Source: Macrosoma leucophasiata (taxonomy: Eukaryota > Arthropoda > Insecta > Lepidoptera > Hedylidae). From it: a stretch of 64,000 nucleotides of DNA. The DNA lies in contig JAWQUS010000002.1 of the NCBI GenBank assembly GCA_036365455.1, forward strand, positions 3,658,001-3,722,000, written 5' to 3'. Under the pieces are notes generated by a model. That model did not search any database and was not told where the DNA came from. It saw only the letters and a program-made list of their open reading frames with translations. Below, in pieces: positions 42,684-53,925 of the stretch (position 1 is the stretch's first letter; each line of letters starts with the position of its first letter). Made by a program: the position numbers and the translations under genes.

Positions 42684-43412
42684 CTAATTTTATTATTAAA
42701 TAGCTGTGCCTTTGACTTCGTCACGATTGTATTTAGCTCTAAAGTTTAAAAAATCGTGGGTATCGGCATGTATCCTTGAATGCATGTATTTACCTCTGCC
42801 TACCACTTCAGGGATTACAGGCGTGAAGTTACGTCATGTATGTGTGTATAAATGAGAAAAAAAATCAAGTACGATCCTAACTCACGGTCACAGAGTTCCG
42901 CTCAATTATTGAAGCTTAGGTATAGCTGTTTAGGCTTATTATGGTGACAGTGTTCCTTCCCCATAATAATTAAAGCAATACCGAGAGTTCAGAGGAAGGT
43001 CGTGGAAAGTTTTCAATGATATAGGTATAATTAGGCACTTCCCTATTATAAAGTCATAAGTTCTTAACTGTCCGTAATAGAACCAAAGAAAATTCAAAAT
43101 TTTACGGTCCACTGACAACCCCTTCCTTCCAATCTTCGCTGTCATTAATCATTTAAGAATTTTAATGATCTCAAATGATGTTAAATAACCACTGTTTCTT
43201 AACCTTTCGCATCATAATAAAACTACGCAGATGCAGTTCTTTTATCAGTGGCCAAATCAGTCCTAAAGATTCGTCTCATAATTTCTCTGTTCAGCATTCG
43301 TCAAATATATCTTGACCTCTCTTCTAATACGTGTTTTAAGGACCAAATAGGCGTAGTTTGACTAGTCGACCAGAATTAAACATGGTCTCTGGTTTATAGT
43401 AACCTGTATTGT
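42684..43412. other. Spacer with a SINE-D fragment
   Basis: 42,775-42,845 matches the far end of SINE-D (TACCTCTGCCTACC, GATTACAGGCGTGAAGTTA). Nothing else recognised. Confidence 0.4.
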
Positions 43413-43612
43413 GAATATAGGTCAAGTTAGAATGGATACCTGTTTTACATCCCAACCAGGTTACGTCTGCAACCATTATAAAAGCCATAAACAAATGTCC
43501 CATTCGTTTATAGTTTCAAATATTGCTTTTTTATATTCATATAACTTTTGTGCTATTTGTATAAAACGGATGGTTGTTCGTGTAATTAATGACGTCATCA
43601 AATTGTTATTGG

Positions 43613-43860
43613 AACCGGATTTTGGTAAAATAAAGAGCCATTTAGATGGAGAGAGTTTCTCGTACGTTTGGTTCGAGAAAATCGTACGCTACTGTCACCA
43701 GCAATAATTGCCATAACATAATCGTGTCAAAATGTTTACACACAGGCAAGAACTAAAATCTCGCGTACGATTATGTCATACGAGATTCGCCAGGATATAT
43801 CGCCAGGCGATAATTGCCTATGTTTGTTTACACGACGAAATTATCGTAAGTAGATTCTTG
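43613..43860 (+). repeat. Repeat J, copy 1
   Basis: CATTTAGATGGAGAGAGTTT followed by internal inverted words (GTACGATT and ATCGTAC). The inverted partner is at 46,440-46,672. Confidence 0.5.
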
Positions 43861-44332
43861 CTTAAGGGGTTAACTAGCCTGAATGACCTTGGCAAAACGG
43901 AGCTCATCAAATATTTGTCAAAATTAAATCTATCTAGCGGATACTCGCTGTACTTTGTCGACAAGATCAAAGATTAAGTATTGTAGAGGTGACAAGCATT
44001 GCTGTGCTTATTAATGTTGCATCACGCTGATTATACTACTAGAACGGTTTGAATACAAGTTTCGCTATTGGTACGGGTAGCGAGCGTAACTTGTTTGATT
44101 TTTGCTCGTTTGTTATGTCTGCGTTGCGAGCGGTCTTATTTTAAATAATTTAAAAACTTAATATTTTATGTACATAAAAATGGTGTGCTGTTGTGCTATG
44201 TATGACTGTATGGTGATAGAATTTTAGTGAACGAGCCCGAAGGCGTGAACACCTCCATATCACTTATTTTACCTACCAGTAAATGATAATCTCCATGTCC
44301 GCTTATCATGTTCTGGTAAGGTGGTAGTATAC

Positions 44333-44412
44333 AGTGGTAGAGCTTCAGTTGCCAAGCTCCAGAGCATGCGAGCACCACCGCATTTCCCAATTTACATTTC
44401 ACTAAATGGTAC
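44333..44412 (+). repeat. SINE-A head fragment
   Basis: GTGGTAGAGCTTCAGTTGCC to CACTAAATGGTACC only. Confidence 0.65.
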
Positions 44413-44439
44413 CTACTGTAAGCGATATAGCATGTAAGC

Positions 44440-45063
44440 AATGTGGGTATCAATGTCAGGGTTCCTTGAGGTGATCATTAGGAAAATGGTATCTCCTTTC
44501 AAATCGAAGACGGCGGAGATAATTATTTTTCGAAAATATGATAATAATATGGATTTAAATTTTACGGTTTCTTGAGGTACTATTTTTGCAAATCCAAGAT
44601 GGCGGACAGAATATTTGTTTATTCTATGGGTCTTAATTTTATAGTTTCTTGGAGTTCTGATTACGAAAATGGCATCCATTTGCAGATCCAAGTTGGCGGA
44701 CATAATTATTTTTCCAAAATGTGATATGGGTGTCAATCTCGAGGTTTCTTGTTGCTGATTACTAAATGATCTGAAAAAAATGTAATTTTCGTAATTAGCA
44801 CCCCAAGAAACCTAGAAATTGATACCTATATCTTATTTTGAAAAGAACATGTGACCGCCATTTGGATCTTAAAAAAAATTTCATTTTCATAATCAACACC
44901 TCAAGAAAGCTCAAAATTGATACTCATCACATTCTGAAAAAAATCTATCAGCCATCTTGGATCTGCAAATGGATGCCATTTTCAAAATCAGCATCCCAAG
45001 AAATCATGAAATTGACACCCATATCACATTTTGTTAAAACAGTTGTGTTCGCCATTTTGGATT
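44440..45063. repeat. Palindromic satellite: units of about 100 bp inverted around 44,770
   Basis: Units with TTTCTTG-GGTG, AAAATGGCATCCATTTGC and CAAGATGGCGGACA-type words run one way at 44,440-44,755 and in reverse complement at 44,780-45,063 (CACCCCAAGAAACC, GGATGCCATTTTC, CGCCATTTTGG). Confidence 0.8.
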
Positions 45064-45311
45064 TATTTCAACTACTTACTGTTCTTATTTTATTTCAACT
45101 TCTATTTTTATTTCACTATTTTACTAGTTTTATTGCAACTAATTCTTATTTTACTATGGTCTAGCGGAACTTATTTCGCCGAACAAGCGAAACAATACCG
45201 CTTACCGATACAATACCGCTGTACCAACTATGCTCCGCTCTAGTCGCGGAACTTCATACAAAATACCGGAGCGAATCCCGCTCCGAAATATTTTCAAGGC
45301 TTATATACCTA

Positions 45312-45586
45312 CTAGCTTTTACTCGCAAGTTCGTCTGCGTGGACTTTAGGTCTCTATACCCGTTCTCTTGAAACATCTTTATTCCCATTAGTTCGATGAG
45401 AATTTCTTTTCTCATCTGTTCGACCGTCAGCAAAAAAAAAATATCTCCTACCTGTGAACACACCTGTAAACTATATTTATACTCTACCTGTGAAGAAAAT
45501 TTCATCGAAATCCGTTCAGCCGTTTTAGTATGATTTGACCAACAAACTAACAAACATCCATACTTTCACATTTATAATAGTAAGAT
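45312..45586 (-). mobile_element. Helitron-like non-autonomous element
   Basis: Minus strand: TCTTACTATTATAAATGTG start, CGGATTTCGATGAAATTTTC in the middle, ACGAACTTGCGAGTAAAAGC then CTAG before T at the end. This matches the common lepidopteran short Helitron-like pattern. Confidence 0.65.
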
Positions 45587-46439
45587 TGAAAAAATCTGTA
45601 GATACCTAACTTAAATTTATTATATCTTACACAAAATAACACTACTATATATACCTACTTACTTACGCATATAATTTTGGTAAGTAACAATGTAGTAAAT
45701 TACACGTAGGTATAACAAGAATTAAAGAGTAATCAACTAAATACTCCTTCAGTGCATTTGTGTTTCTTTTTCTACGTCAAGTATCCGTGTTGCAATGTCA
45801 ATATTGTCAATGTATTTATATTCTTTGATAACAAGACATCAATTCGCACAAAAACATAGGCGATAGCCACTATTTAGTAAAATATTAAGTCCGTAAACAC
45901 TCGTGTTGTATAGTAATACATATTTTTTTACAGGTTTTACTCTATAACTTCGCAGTAACATGCCAAAATATGTAAGTTTATATTACAGCAGCGCGCTGTA
46001 CATCCTCCCTCACAAAGGGCCGCAGCCGACTAGCCAACTGACGATGATTGAGATTACAGTATGGCGTGACGAAGAGGCTCGCGTTCATGCACGGAAATTT
46101 TGACATTTTATTAATTTTCATTAACAAATAACACCAAAATAAATAAAACTCTTAATTAAAACTGTGAGTAATTTCAAGCCTTTTCTTTTGCAATAATAAC
46201 GAAGCAAAAAGACTGTGCCGTTTTGGAGAACATTTACTTTTTAAGACAAAAAAGGAGGCATTTTGAAATGGTTTTTTCTAAAAGGGGGTTAGCAAATTTA
46301 ACATTCTGTTCAATTAAAAGTATTCATTGAATCCTTGCCTGTCGTCGTGTATTTCTATATGGCGGATTCAATTTACAGGTTTTTCTAGAATTTGACTTAA
46401 ATCATGTACGAATTTAGGCAATTCACCCAACTTAAGGCC
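45587..46439. other. Unannotated spacer
   Basis: No gene or repeat end recognised. Confidence 0.4.
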
Positions 46440-46672
46440 TTAAGAGAATCTCGGCTTGTCTAAACACGATCTCGTATGACATATTTTCAAGTTTGAAATT
46501 CTGTTTACACGGACACAATAATATTCCGTTGTGAGGCGATTATCGCCCATGGCAACGAGCGACAAGAGCGAGTGTTTAGATGAAAACGAATGTTTTATAT
46601 TCCTTCGATAATCGTATCTTCGAGACGAGAAACTCTCTCCGTCTAAATGACTCTTAATATTGACGACGTTTT
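46440..46672 (-). repeat. Repeat J, copy 2
   Basis: The right end is the reverse complement of the start of 43,613 (AAACTCTCTCCGTCTAAATG). Diverged internally. Confidence 0.5.
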
Positions 46673-46785
46673 TTTTAATAGGTAAATATTTGGATTTGTT
46701 TACAAGAAAAATTATCATTTGGTTCAGCATCATAATGGTCAATTCTAGAGCTGATGCCGGGTTCCTATCATAGGTATGTATGTAA

Positions 46786-46858
46786 GTACTTTCACGCCAG
46801 TTTCCTAACGGGGTAGGCAGAGAGTGTGGAACGCCAGATACCCCGGTTCTTCTTATCA
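46786..46858 (-). repeat. Repeat C fragment
   Basis: CTAACGGGGTAGGCAGAGAG and GAACGCCAGATACCCCGG, minus orientation. Confidence 0.6.
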
Positions 46859-46883
46859 TAGGTTATAGAATTATTTTTGTATG

Positions 46884-47154
46884 AAAAAAAAAGTGGCAAG
46901 TAGTTCACATGGATGTTAGGTGATTACTGTAGCCTATAGACATCTACACAAAAACCAGAGGTCAAAATGCAGATGCGTTGCCACCCCCGAAACCTTAGTT
47001 GTTGTCGCTCTGTGATTTTTATTATGAGGTCATACATTACCATCAAACCGAAACACAAAAGTGCAGAACACTACCATATTGTGGTGACAGATAGGTATCT
47101 AGATAATTCCTATGCTTTCGAGTTCCTAAGGTGGAACTAACTATATCACCAGTA
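46884..47154 (-). repeat. SINE-A copy, older subfamily
   Basis: Complete span but about 20% diverged by eye; CACAAAAACCAGAGGTCAAA and CATCAAACCGAAACACA present. Confidence 0.75.
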
Positions 47155-47204
47155 AAAATTTACCTTTGCAAAGTCTCTCAAGTGGCGCTCATAAAAAAAT
47201 TAAC

Positions 47205-47345
47205 TAAACTTCACGTCTGTAATCCACAACGGGATAGGCAGAGGTAAACGCATGCATTGAAGCATAATAGGTACATGGAAACACCTACAATTCAATAAAA
47301 TTGGATTTTACGTTTGGTACATTAACAAAGTTCAAAGTTCTTTAT
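47205..47345 (-). repeat. SINE-D fragment
   Basis: CTTCACGTCTGTAATCCACA and GATAGGCAGAGGTAAACGCA match the 36,953 end of SINE-D. Confidence 0.55.
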
Positions 47346-48916
47346 TGCATTCATGTGAATTTCACAGATGATATAAATATTGAGTGTAGCAACATGATAC
47401 CCGTTGGGCGTAGCAATTTATGTAACACATTATTATTATAGTTACAGATTTTAAAGAATACCCCATACCCCAAGGGTGGCACTGAAACTATTTACATATG
47501 GGTATTTTCCATAAAATTTTAGTGACAAAAAACTCTACCGGTAAAACTATAATTAATAATACCGGTAGTTAATAATATCGTCACTTAAAATCATCATTCA
47601 GCGTCTGTCGAAACATTAACCACAAAAATAAACACACCTCATTAAGGATGCAAGGTGCACCGACGTTCTAAGATAATTTATTATGTCAGAAATGTGATGA
47701 AACTGACGTTTAGGCGTACATGTGTCACCCTCAACCAATACACATTTTACACTATTATTAGGAGAACACAGTGGCATAAGCGGTAGCGGAAATAATGTTG
47801 ACAGAATATAATGAGTTGTATATATTACGTAACATTGTACATAAATATAACATTAGTACCTACCTATGCATGGAAGTTTTGTGTAATTGGGCGGCTTGTA
47901 GTTTGCAAAGTCACTTACGGTCCCATCAGAACACCAGCGCTGTAGTGCCAACTACAGCAATCAGCTGAGATAGGTACCATTTTTTTGGTCTCACACCATT
48001 GTTCTTGTGTTAAGTTGCCTTCTCTGTTTTTATTATTATTATTTATTTAGGTACTTAGTAAAATATAGTGTGCGTCAAAAAATAAAATATTATTTCTTTC
48101 TATGAAATATGTAAAACGGTACCCACGACTACCGGGTGATGTTCACTAACAGGAGTATGATATATATTTTATAATAGTTTTATCTACAGTTAGCTACCGG
48201 GTTACAAAGCACTAAACAATAAAGGAAGATTACAAAACATGTATCCAAATATTAATGCGTTATAATCTGATAAATTATTTTTTGAATTGGTGCCCATAGA
48301 TAAATTTACGATTACGCATCAGTCTGACTGGTACCTAATTTTTAACTATTTTTTAAGATATGAATTTAAATGAAAAGTAATATTCAAACTGTCTGAAAAC
48401 TGAAAGTGATTATTGGCTGTATGACACGTTGACAATATTTACTTGTGTTATTATACTTAAGAAATTATATAGAAACGGTTCACACATCTCACCATCAGAT
48501 AGGTACTGTAAAAGTTAATACTAATACATGCACACTTTTTATACAAACTTCTAAAACTAAAATTTAAAACAATTTCTGAAATATCAGGCAAGTCTCTCAA
48601 ACACATGACGCAATGCTATCTCCTATCAAATAATCGGTTCTTGCTCCCGCTCCGCCCATAACCAAATGGGAGCCGATCCCCAAATGTAAAACGAAACCGA
48701 CCTTGATTTTTTCCGTAACATTCCACGAACGTTGAGGGAGCACTAAACGTTTACCGTAATTATGTGAAACTTTGTGACTTCCGATATTCGGTTGGATTTT
48801 TAACTTCGAGTTTTTCTTTAATTAGTTCGCCTAAATTAGCGGCAGTCGTTAGTTGGTTTTTTGAGCGTTTAAACTTGTGTGTATTATGGTAATTTAAAAG
48901 TATACTTGTATTTTAT
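47346..48916. other. Long spacer, one shared fragment
   Basis: 47,920-48,050 shares CCATCAGAACACCAGCGCTG with 8,431. A GC-richer patch at 48,630-48,730 has no frame or motif I recognise. No gene seen. Confidence 0.35.
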
Positions 48917-49170
48917 TTGAGGCGGTGTCACACCGCGGGCACTCGCCTAAAATTCTATACAAACGCCTATTCTGGTTACCTACTACACAGACATCAATCA
49001 GGACGTGTTTTTACACGCCCACACACAGTTGCCCGCTCGCAACCTCAGTGCATGAGGCTGCCGGCATGGTACTCAAGGAGAGGTGCGGGTTGCAAGAAGG
49101 GAAATCAGGCGGGACGTCGAAGTGTCCATTCTATACGTAGTATTATTACATATTCTCTGACGGTGTTTGA
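48917..49170 (-). repeat. Repeat G copy
   Basis: Reverse orientation of 62,655: GCGGGACGTCGAAGTGTCCA, GAATATGT-complement end at 49,165. Its other end is GGTGTCACACCGCGGGCACT. Confidence 0.7.
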
Positions 49171-49436
49171 CATGTCGGCGTTTTTATTAAAATATTTGAA
49201 AATTTCTTTTTGGGGGTAGAGGTTTTAACAAGAAATTGAGATGTGTAAAAAAAAATAGAGGTGGTATCTATTCAGTTTCATCATATTATTATATGTTAGC
49301 TGAAAGATGTTTACTGTTGTATAAAAGCCTCCCTTTTCAAAGGGGATATGCCATAATCACCACGCTTGGGATGGCAAAATGTAACAATAATGTATGTGTA
49401 ATGTTTTAGATTTTCTTGTTTATTTTGTTAAATGAT

Positions 49437-49766
49437 GGTGGCAAACAAGCATGGAATTCACATCGATGGTATAATGGACCTGGCAAACAAGCATGCAGTT
49501 CACGATGATGTTAAGTGATGTCTGCAGTCTTTAAACACCCACACAAAGACCAAGGTCAAAATGCAGATGCGTTACCACTCTTGAGGCCTAAGGTGTTATG
49601 CCCCGGTGCCGGAAATTACAGGGCCGTACATTACCACCTGACCTCCGGGTCAGGCTTCGCTTCCGACACGATAGTGCTGAACACTACCATTTAGCGGCAA
49701 GTATATTAGGTAATGCGGTGGTGCCTACGCCTGCGAGCTCCGTCACTGGAGCTCTGCCACCAGTAA
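49437..49766 (-). repeat. SINE-A copy with partial head duplication
   Basis: The tail end occurs twice (GCAAACAAGCATG at 49,441 and 49,483). An inserted short palindrome, CCTGACCTCCGGGTCAGG, sits inside the CCTGACCGG landmark. Confidence 0.85.
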
Positions 49767-49848
49767 ACAGTATTATACCACAGTATACGACAGCGTATAA
49801 ACATCTACACAAAACCAGGTGGTAAATCTCCTGCGATAGATCAAAAAA

Positions 49849-50150
49849 GGTCCACTCTACATGTGTAAGTTCTCTCTCTATCCCTTACAATAAATACAAT
49901 CGCGAAGATATACCCAAGTAAAAGCCCATTGCACACGTCCAACCACACGGACCCCGTCCAATCCACTTCAAAATTTCGACCGCAGAAACAATTAATTCGC
50001 AAACTTGCTGACATCTACCCAACGGATGTCTTCTCGTTTCCGAATAGTTTTGGATGCCGACCTATTAATGTCCATTCGTGGGTTTCGTGAGAATTGTACA
50101 TTGAGATAGGAATGCAACAATGGGATAATATACTTTTGCTGAGTTATAAA
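49849..50150. repeat. 300-bp direct duplication, copy 1
   Basis: Matches 50,461-50,758 almost throughout, for example CCGCAGAAACAATTAATTCG and GTGGGTTTCGTGAGAATTGT. Non-coding by eye. Confidence 0.88.
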
Positions 50151-50167
50151 AGCTTTTATAAAAGCGA

Positions 50168-50450
50168 AAACTTCAGGGTTGATAACGCATCTACATGAAG
50201 TTTTCTGGTTATTATGTAGATGTTTATAAGCTGCAGTATTTACTTGCCATGACTGTTAACTGGGCTTCTTTGCCACTATCATGACATTAAAAAGTGTCAA
50301 AAGTCTTAGGAATCGGCGTGCATGTATGAAGAGAATGATGAAGGTAGATGCGGCACGGAAGGTATGTCAGGACCGGGATATCTGGCGCTCTACTCTCTCT
50401 GCCCTAACCCGTTAGGGACCTGGCGTGATGATACATACATACACACATAC
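50168..50450 (+). repeat. SINE-A fragment and repeat C copy between duplicated blocks
   Basis: 50,168-50,294 is a diverged SINE-A tail (plus strand). 50,294-50,450 is repeat C with its CATACATACACAC tail. Confidence 0.65.
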
Positions 50451-50460
50451 TTACATAAAG

Positions 50461-50758
50461 AAGGTCCACTCAACTTTGTGTAAGTTCTCTGTCTATCCCT
50501 TACAATAAATACAACCGCAAAGCTATACCCAAGTAAAAGCCCATCGCACACGTCGCATCGGACCCCGTCCAATCCACTTCGAAGTTTCGACCGCAGAAAC
50601 AATTAATTCGCAAACTTGCTGAAATCTGCCCCACGAATGTCTTCTCGTTTCCGAATAGTTTTGGATGCTAACCTATTAATGTCCGTTCGTGGGTTTCGTG
50701 AGAATTGTACATTGAAATAGGAAAGTAACAATGATATATACTTTTGCTGAGTTGGGTA
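50461..50758. repeat. 300-bp direct duplication, copy 2
   Basis: Partner of 49,849-50,150, same orientation, roughly 90% identical by eye. Confidence 0.88.
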
Positions 50759-50926
50759 GCGTTTAAGAGTTTCAAGACATGAAAAAAAAACATTGAAAAA
50801 CCTTCTTACCTACATGCTTAATTTACTTAACGTAAATTTCGTATTAAATCCAACTATTTTGAACAGCCTTATAGCCAGTATATAGCCAGTAGGTTCACTT
50901 ATTTTTAAAATCGTTAAATATCTGGC

Positions 50927-51262
50927 ACAGAGGCATAACAGTAAGGCCTCGTATTCATGGTAAACATTTGTTCAGCAACAGTTGAGCAACATTGTTGATG
51001 AACGGCAAGAATATTGCTGGGAACTTTGTTTAAATCATTATAGGTTGTACACACACGACAACATTTGTTGATAAACTAATGTTATCGCTCGTCGGGCGCA
51101 ACATGGCCTGATTAACTCAACACAAGTGCTGCTCGCAATATGTTGACAGCAACTTGTTTATGCAACCACGTTGCTAAACAAATGTTACCACGAATACGAG
51201 GCTTTAAGATCTCAGGACTGACAACGCATCTGCATTTTAATCGCTGGTTTTGCCACATCACA
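50927..51262 (+). repeat. SINE-A relic split by a MITE
   Basis: CTGGCACAGAGGCATAACA before and CTCAGGACTGACAACGCATC after a 260-bp insertion at about 50,945-51,203. Confidence 0.65.
50945..51203. mobile_element. MITE with GGCCTCGTATTC ends
   Basis: Inverted ends GCCTCGTATTCATGGTAA and TTACCACGAATACGAGGC, continuing to about 35 bp with mismatches. The target duplication is uncertain (TAA-like). Confidence 0.75.
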
Positions 51263-52110
51263 TCAAAAACATAATATTAACGCAAATATGTGAAGTTGAA
51301 TAAATCGTATGATTTTAAAACAATGATGAGATAAATGATTTTTTTGAGAACAACATTTTAATTTTATATTGAGTGGTAGTAACAAAGCGAGTGACAGCAG
51401 CAAGGCTTGAAAAATTACTTTAGACCACAATCCCTACGGCGAGAATGGGTGTAAACCTAGGCACATTATTTTTAGTACTACGGCAACTAAAAAACGGTTG
51501 GTTCCATTAACACCTTGCGACTATTTCGACGCCGGAAAGCTATCTTCCGTAACACAAGCCGCCAAAGCAACAAAACTAAGAAACTTATAATTGATGGGGA
51601 TACGACGTTCCGTTTCGTCAGCTGTCGTGCTCTGATGACATCTATGATGTCTGATGTTTACAGTTAACGAGCGGTCGTGTCGTGGTCGTGTCGGATGCTA
51701 AAATTTTATGACAAGACTTGAATGAGTTTGTAGAGTGTGAAGTAACAATCAAATGTTTTTAATTACTTATGTGAATTTAGCAAACCTTAGGAAAAAACGT
51801 AGTTGCAAAACTTCTCAATGCAAATGGGTATTCTTAGTGTTTCAATTTCTCGAATAGATCGTAGAATTTTGAGTCGAAAAATTATCGCGAGTTAAGTATT
51901 ATTCAGTTTATCAGGAAAATCTAGAATTGAGAAAATATTTACTTCAAGCACAGCGTAAAACATACAGTATTTTTTTTAAACAAGTTAATTTTTTTGTAAG
52001 TAAATCAGAACAGAAAGTTTTTAGATTTTACTCAGTCAAATTAAAGCGAAAAATGAGTTTCATGCATTGTAATTAGATTATTAAAATGAAAAAAAAAAAA
52101 AAACAAAGAC
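51263..52110. other. Unannotated spacer
   Basis: A GC-richer patch at 51,470-51,700 has no recognisable frame. An A-run at about 52,090-52,102 precedes MITE H. Confidence 0.35.
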
Positions 52111-52116
52111 ACTGTA

Positions 52117-52368
52117 CAGTACTCAATAATTAATATTGCACATCGAGCCTGCGAAAGAGACAATCGGCTCGATTCGACTTCGTAGAGCTTTATCTCTGTT
52201 GCACACTGCCTACGAAAGCACTGACAGTCCTGTATTGGTCAGAATTTGATCAAAATGGTCGACAAACGTCAAATAGGTACGGTGCGAAAGCGATAACGCT
52301 CTGCAGACCCGAAATAAGACGAAGTCTCCTTCCTAGGCTCGATGTGCAATATTTATTGTTGAGCACTG
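52117..52368. mobile_element. MITE family H, copy 2
   Basis: Same ends as 31,587-31,835 and TA on both sides (52,115-52,116; 52,369-52,370). It lies 32 bp upstream of the gypsy element. Confidence 0.88.
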
Positions 52369-52400
52369 TACCTAAATATTATCTCAAAGCCTGATATATA

Positions 52401-52761
52401 TGTAAAGAAATACTATTTCTTTCTTCGCACTCTGTGTGTTTACTTACCATGAAGTTTGGTTATAGTTTTTAACTTTTTAATTGTCTGATTTTAAAGAAGA
52501 AACGAATTCAGAATGTCAGATGACAGATTTAAATACGAGTTGATTGACAATTGGATAATCAATGAAAATTTTAATATTATATTATTTTATGTTTTAAAAG
52601 TGAAAGAATAAACTTTCATTGTCGTTTCTTCTTTTCAGGTTTGAGTTCATATTGTTTTATATTACCTAAATAAAATAGTCTCTGTATAAAAAAAACTAAC
52701 AATAAATCTTCTTTACAGCAACACAAGGTTTATTTCTTTCATGAAGTAAAACAGACTTATA
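52401..52761 (+). repeat. 5' LTR of the gypsy element
   Basis: 361 bp, AT-rich, with an AATAAA at about 52,609 and another near 52,670-52,676. One base differs from the 3' LTR, within CTTCTT(T/A)CAGG. Confidence 0.95.
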
Positions 52762-52786
52762 AAACGACAATTTTGTTTATAAAAAG

Positions 52787-53923
52787 ATGCAAATGGAGCA
52801 GTTACGTTTTGAATTCACGATTTTACCGGCGAATGATGGAAAATCTAATATTTGTTGTGTAACCTCAATCACAACTAAAGATGAAAAAAAATTTGCTATA
52901 CCAGAGGAATTACAGTCTGTTGGATTTCACGAAGAATTAATTGAGACAGCCGTGTACAACAAAGTAAAAAATAGTTTAAAGAAAAGACATCAGACACGAA
53001 GAGTTTGGATAACTATGACAGATAAATTACGAGAAATTTACATAGATGCTGATGGTAACTTACAATTTGGAGAACAATATCTGGAGGAAATTGAACATAG
53101 CCGAGCATCTGAAGAACAAATTAGAGATTCGAATTCATTGGAAGAAATGTTTACAAAGTTAATAGAAAATACAAATGATTTAAAAAAACAGAATCTGAAA
53201 TATGTCGCAGAGAAGTTTGTGATTGAGAAATTTACGAGCAAAAACTCGAATGCAAGGCAATGGATTGACATTTTTGAGAGAGAATGTTCTCGCTTCGGTA
53301 TTATGAAAGATGAACAAAAAATTGAGATTCTCCGACTATTTATGGATAAAAGTTGTGTTGATTGGTACAGCTCAATGATTATAAAATTAACACTCAACTC
53401 AGAGTGGATAGTTTGGAAAGAAAAGTTGTGTGAGTCATTTGCAAACCAAAACTGGAACCAAGTGACCTATGCATTGTTATTTAAATATAAGGATGGTTCA
53501 TTAGTGGACTATGCCATTAAAAAGGAAAAACTTTTATTGGACATGAGAAATTCAATTGATACAGGTACACTGGTGGATCTGATAGCGGTAGGTTTGCCAG
53601 GTTTTGTATTAGAGAAGATAAATAGAGAAGCAATGAACGATATAGTATGTTTATTCAATGAGGTGAGAAAGTATGAACATTTGGTAAATAAAAATAAAAA
53701 TGGAACGTACAGAAAGTATGAAAATCAAAGGTTAAATATTACAAATGAAGGACGTTATCCATGCAAAATATGCGTAAAATTAAATAAAGGGGTTCGCTAT
53801 CATTCCGAAGCTACATGCTGGTTTAGAGATAGAGAAGATGATAAATTAAATAAAAGATATATTAAACATGTAAATAATTCAGTGATTGAAGCAGAGTTAA
53901 ATGAAACAGAACAAAAAAACTAG
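52787..53923 (+). CDS. Gag of the gypsy element
   Basis: Structural polyprotein of the retrotransposon particle, 378 codons, starting 25 bp after the 5' LTR. A basic, charged N-terminal part is followed by a capsid-like helical region (RQWIDIFERECSRFG to about residue 290). Near the C terminus a C-x2-C-x9-H-x4-C cluster (YPCKICVK to EATCWF) looks like a zinc knuckle with an unusually long second spacer. The frame ends TAG at 53,921-53,923, directly after a slippery heptamer. pol follows in the -1 frame. Confidence 0.85.
   Translation: MQMEQLRFEFTILPANDGKSNICCVTSITTKDEKKFAIPEELQSVGFHEELIETAVYNKVKNSLKKRHQTRRVWITMTDKLREIYIDADGNLQFGEQYLEEIEHSRASEEQIRDSNSLEEMFTKLIENTNDLKKQNLKYVAEKFVIEKFTSKNSNARQWIDIFERECSRFGIMKDEQKIEILRLFMDKSCVDWYSSMIIKLTLNSEWIVWKEKLCESFANQNWNQVTYALLFKYKDGSLVDYAIKKEKLLLDMRNSIDTGTLVDLIAVGLPGFVLEKINREAMNDIVCLFNEVRKYEHLVNKNKNGTYRKYENQRLNITNEGRYPCKICVKLNKGVRYHSEATCWFRDREDDKLNKRYIKHVNNSVIEAELNETEQKN
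53914..53920 (+). promoter_or_regulatory. -1 ribosomal frameshift site (A AAA AAC)
   Basis: The heptamer has the X XXY YYZ form in gag frame, with codons AAA and AAC, and is followed at once by the gag stop codon. pol is open in the -1 frame from 53,905. This agrees with expression of a Gag-Pol fusion by -1 slippage. I did not identify a downstream pseudoknot. Confidence 0.75.
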
Positions 53924-53925
53924 TA

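Noticed and set aside
43411..43977. Two open frames of 98 and 81 codons
   Set aside because: They fall largely in repeat J, which recurs inverted at 46,440; no recognisable domain.
48917..49219. 100-codon frame
   Set aside because: Coincides with a repeat G copy on the other strand.
49598..49825. Open frames across SINE-A copies
   Set aside because: Recurring SINE reading frames with no start context or domain.
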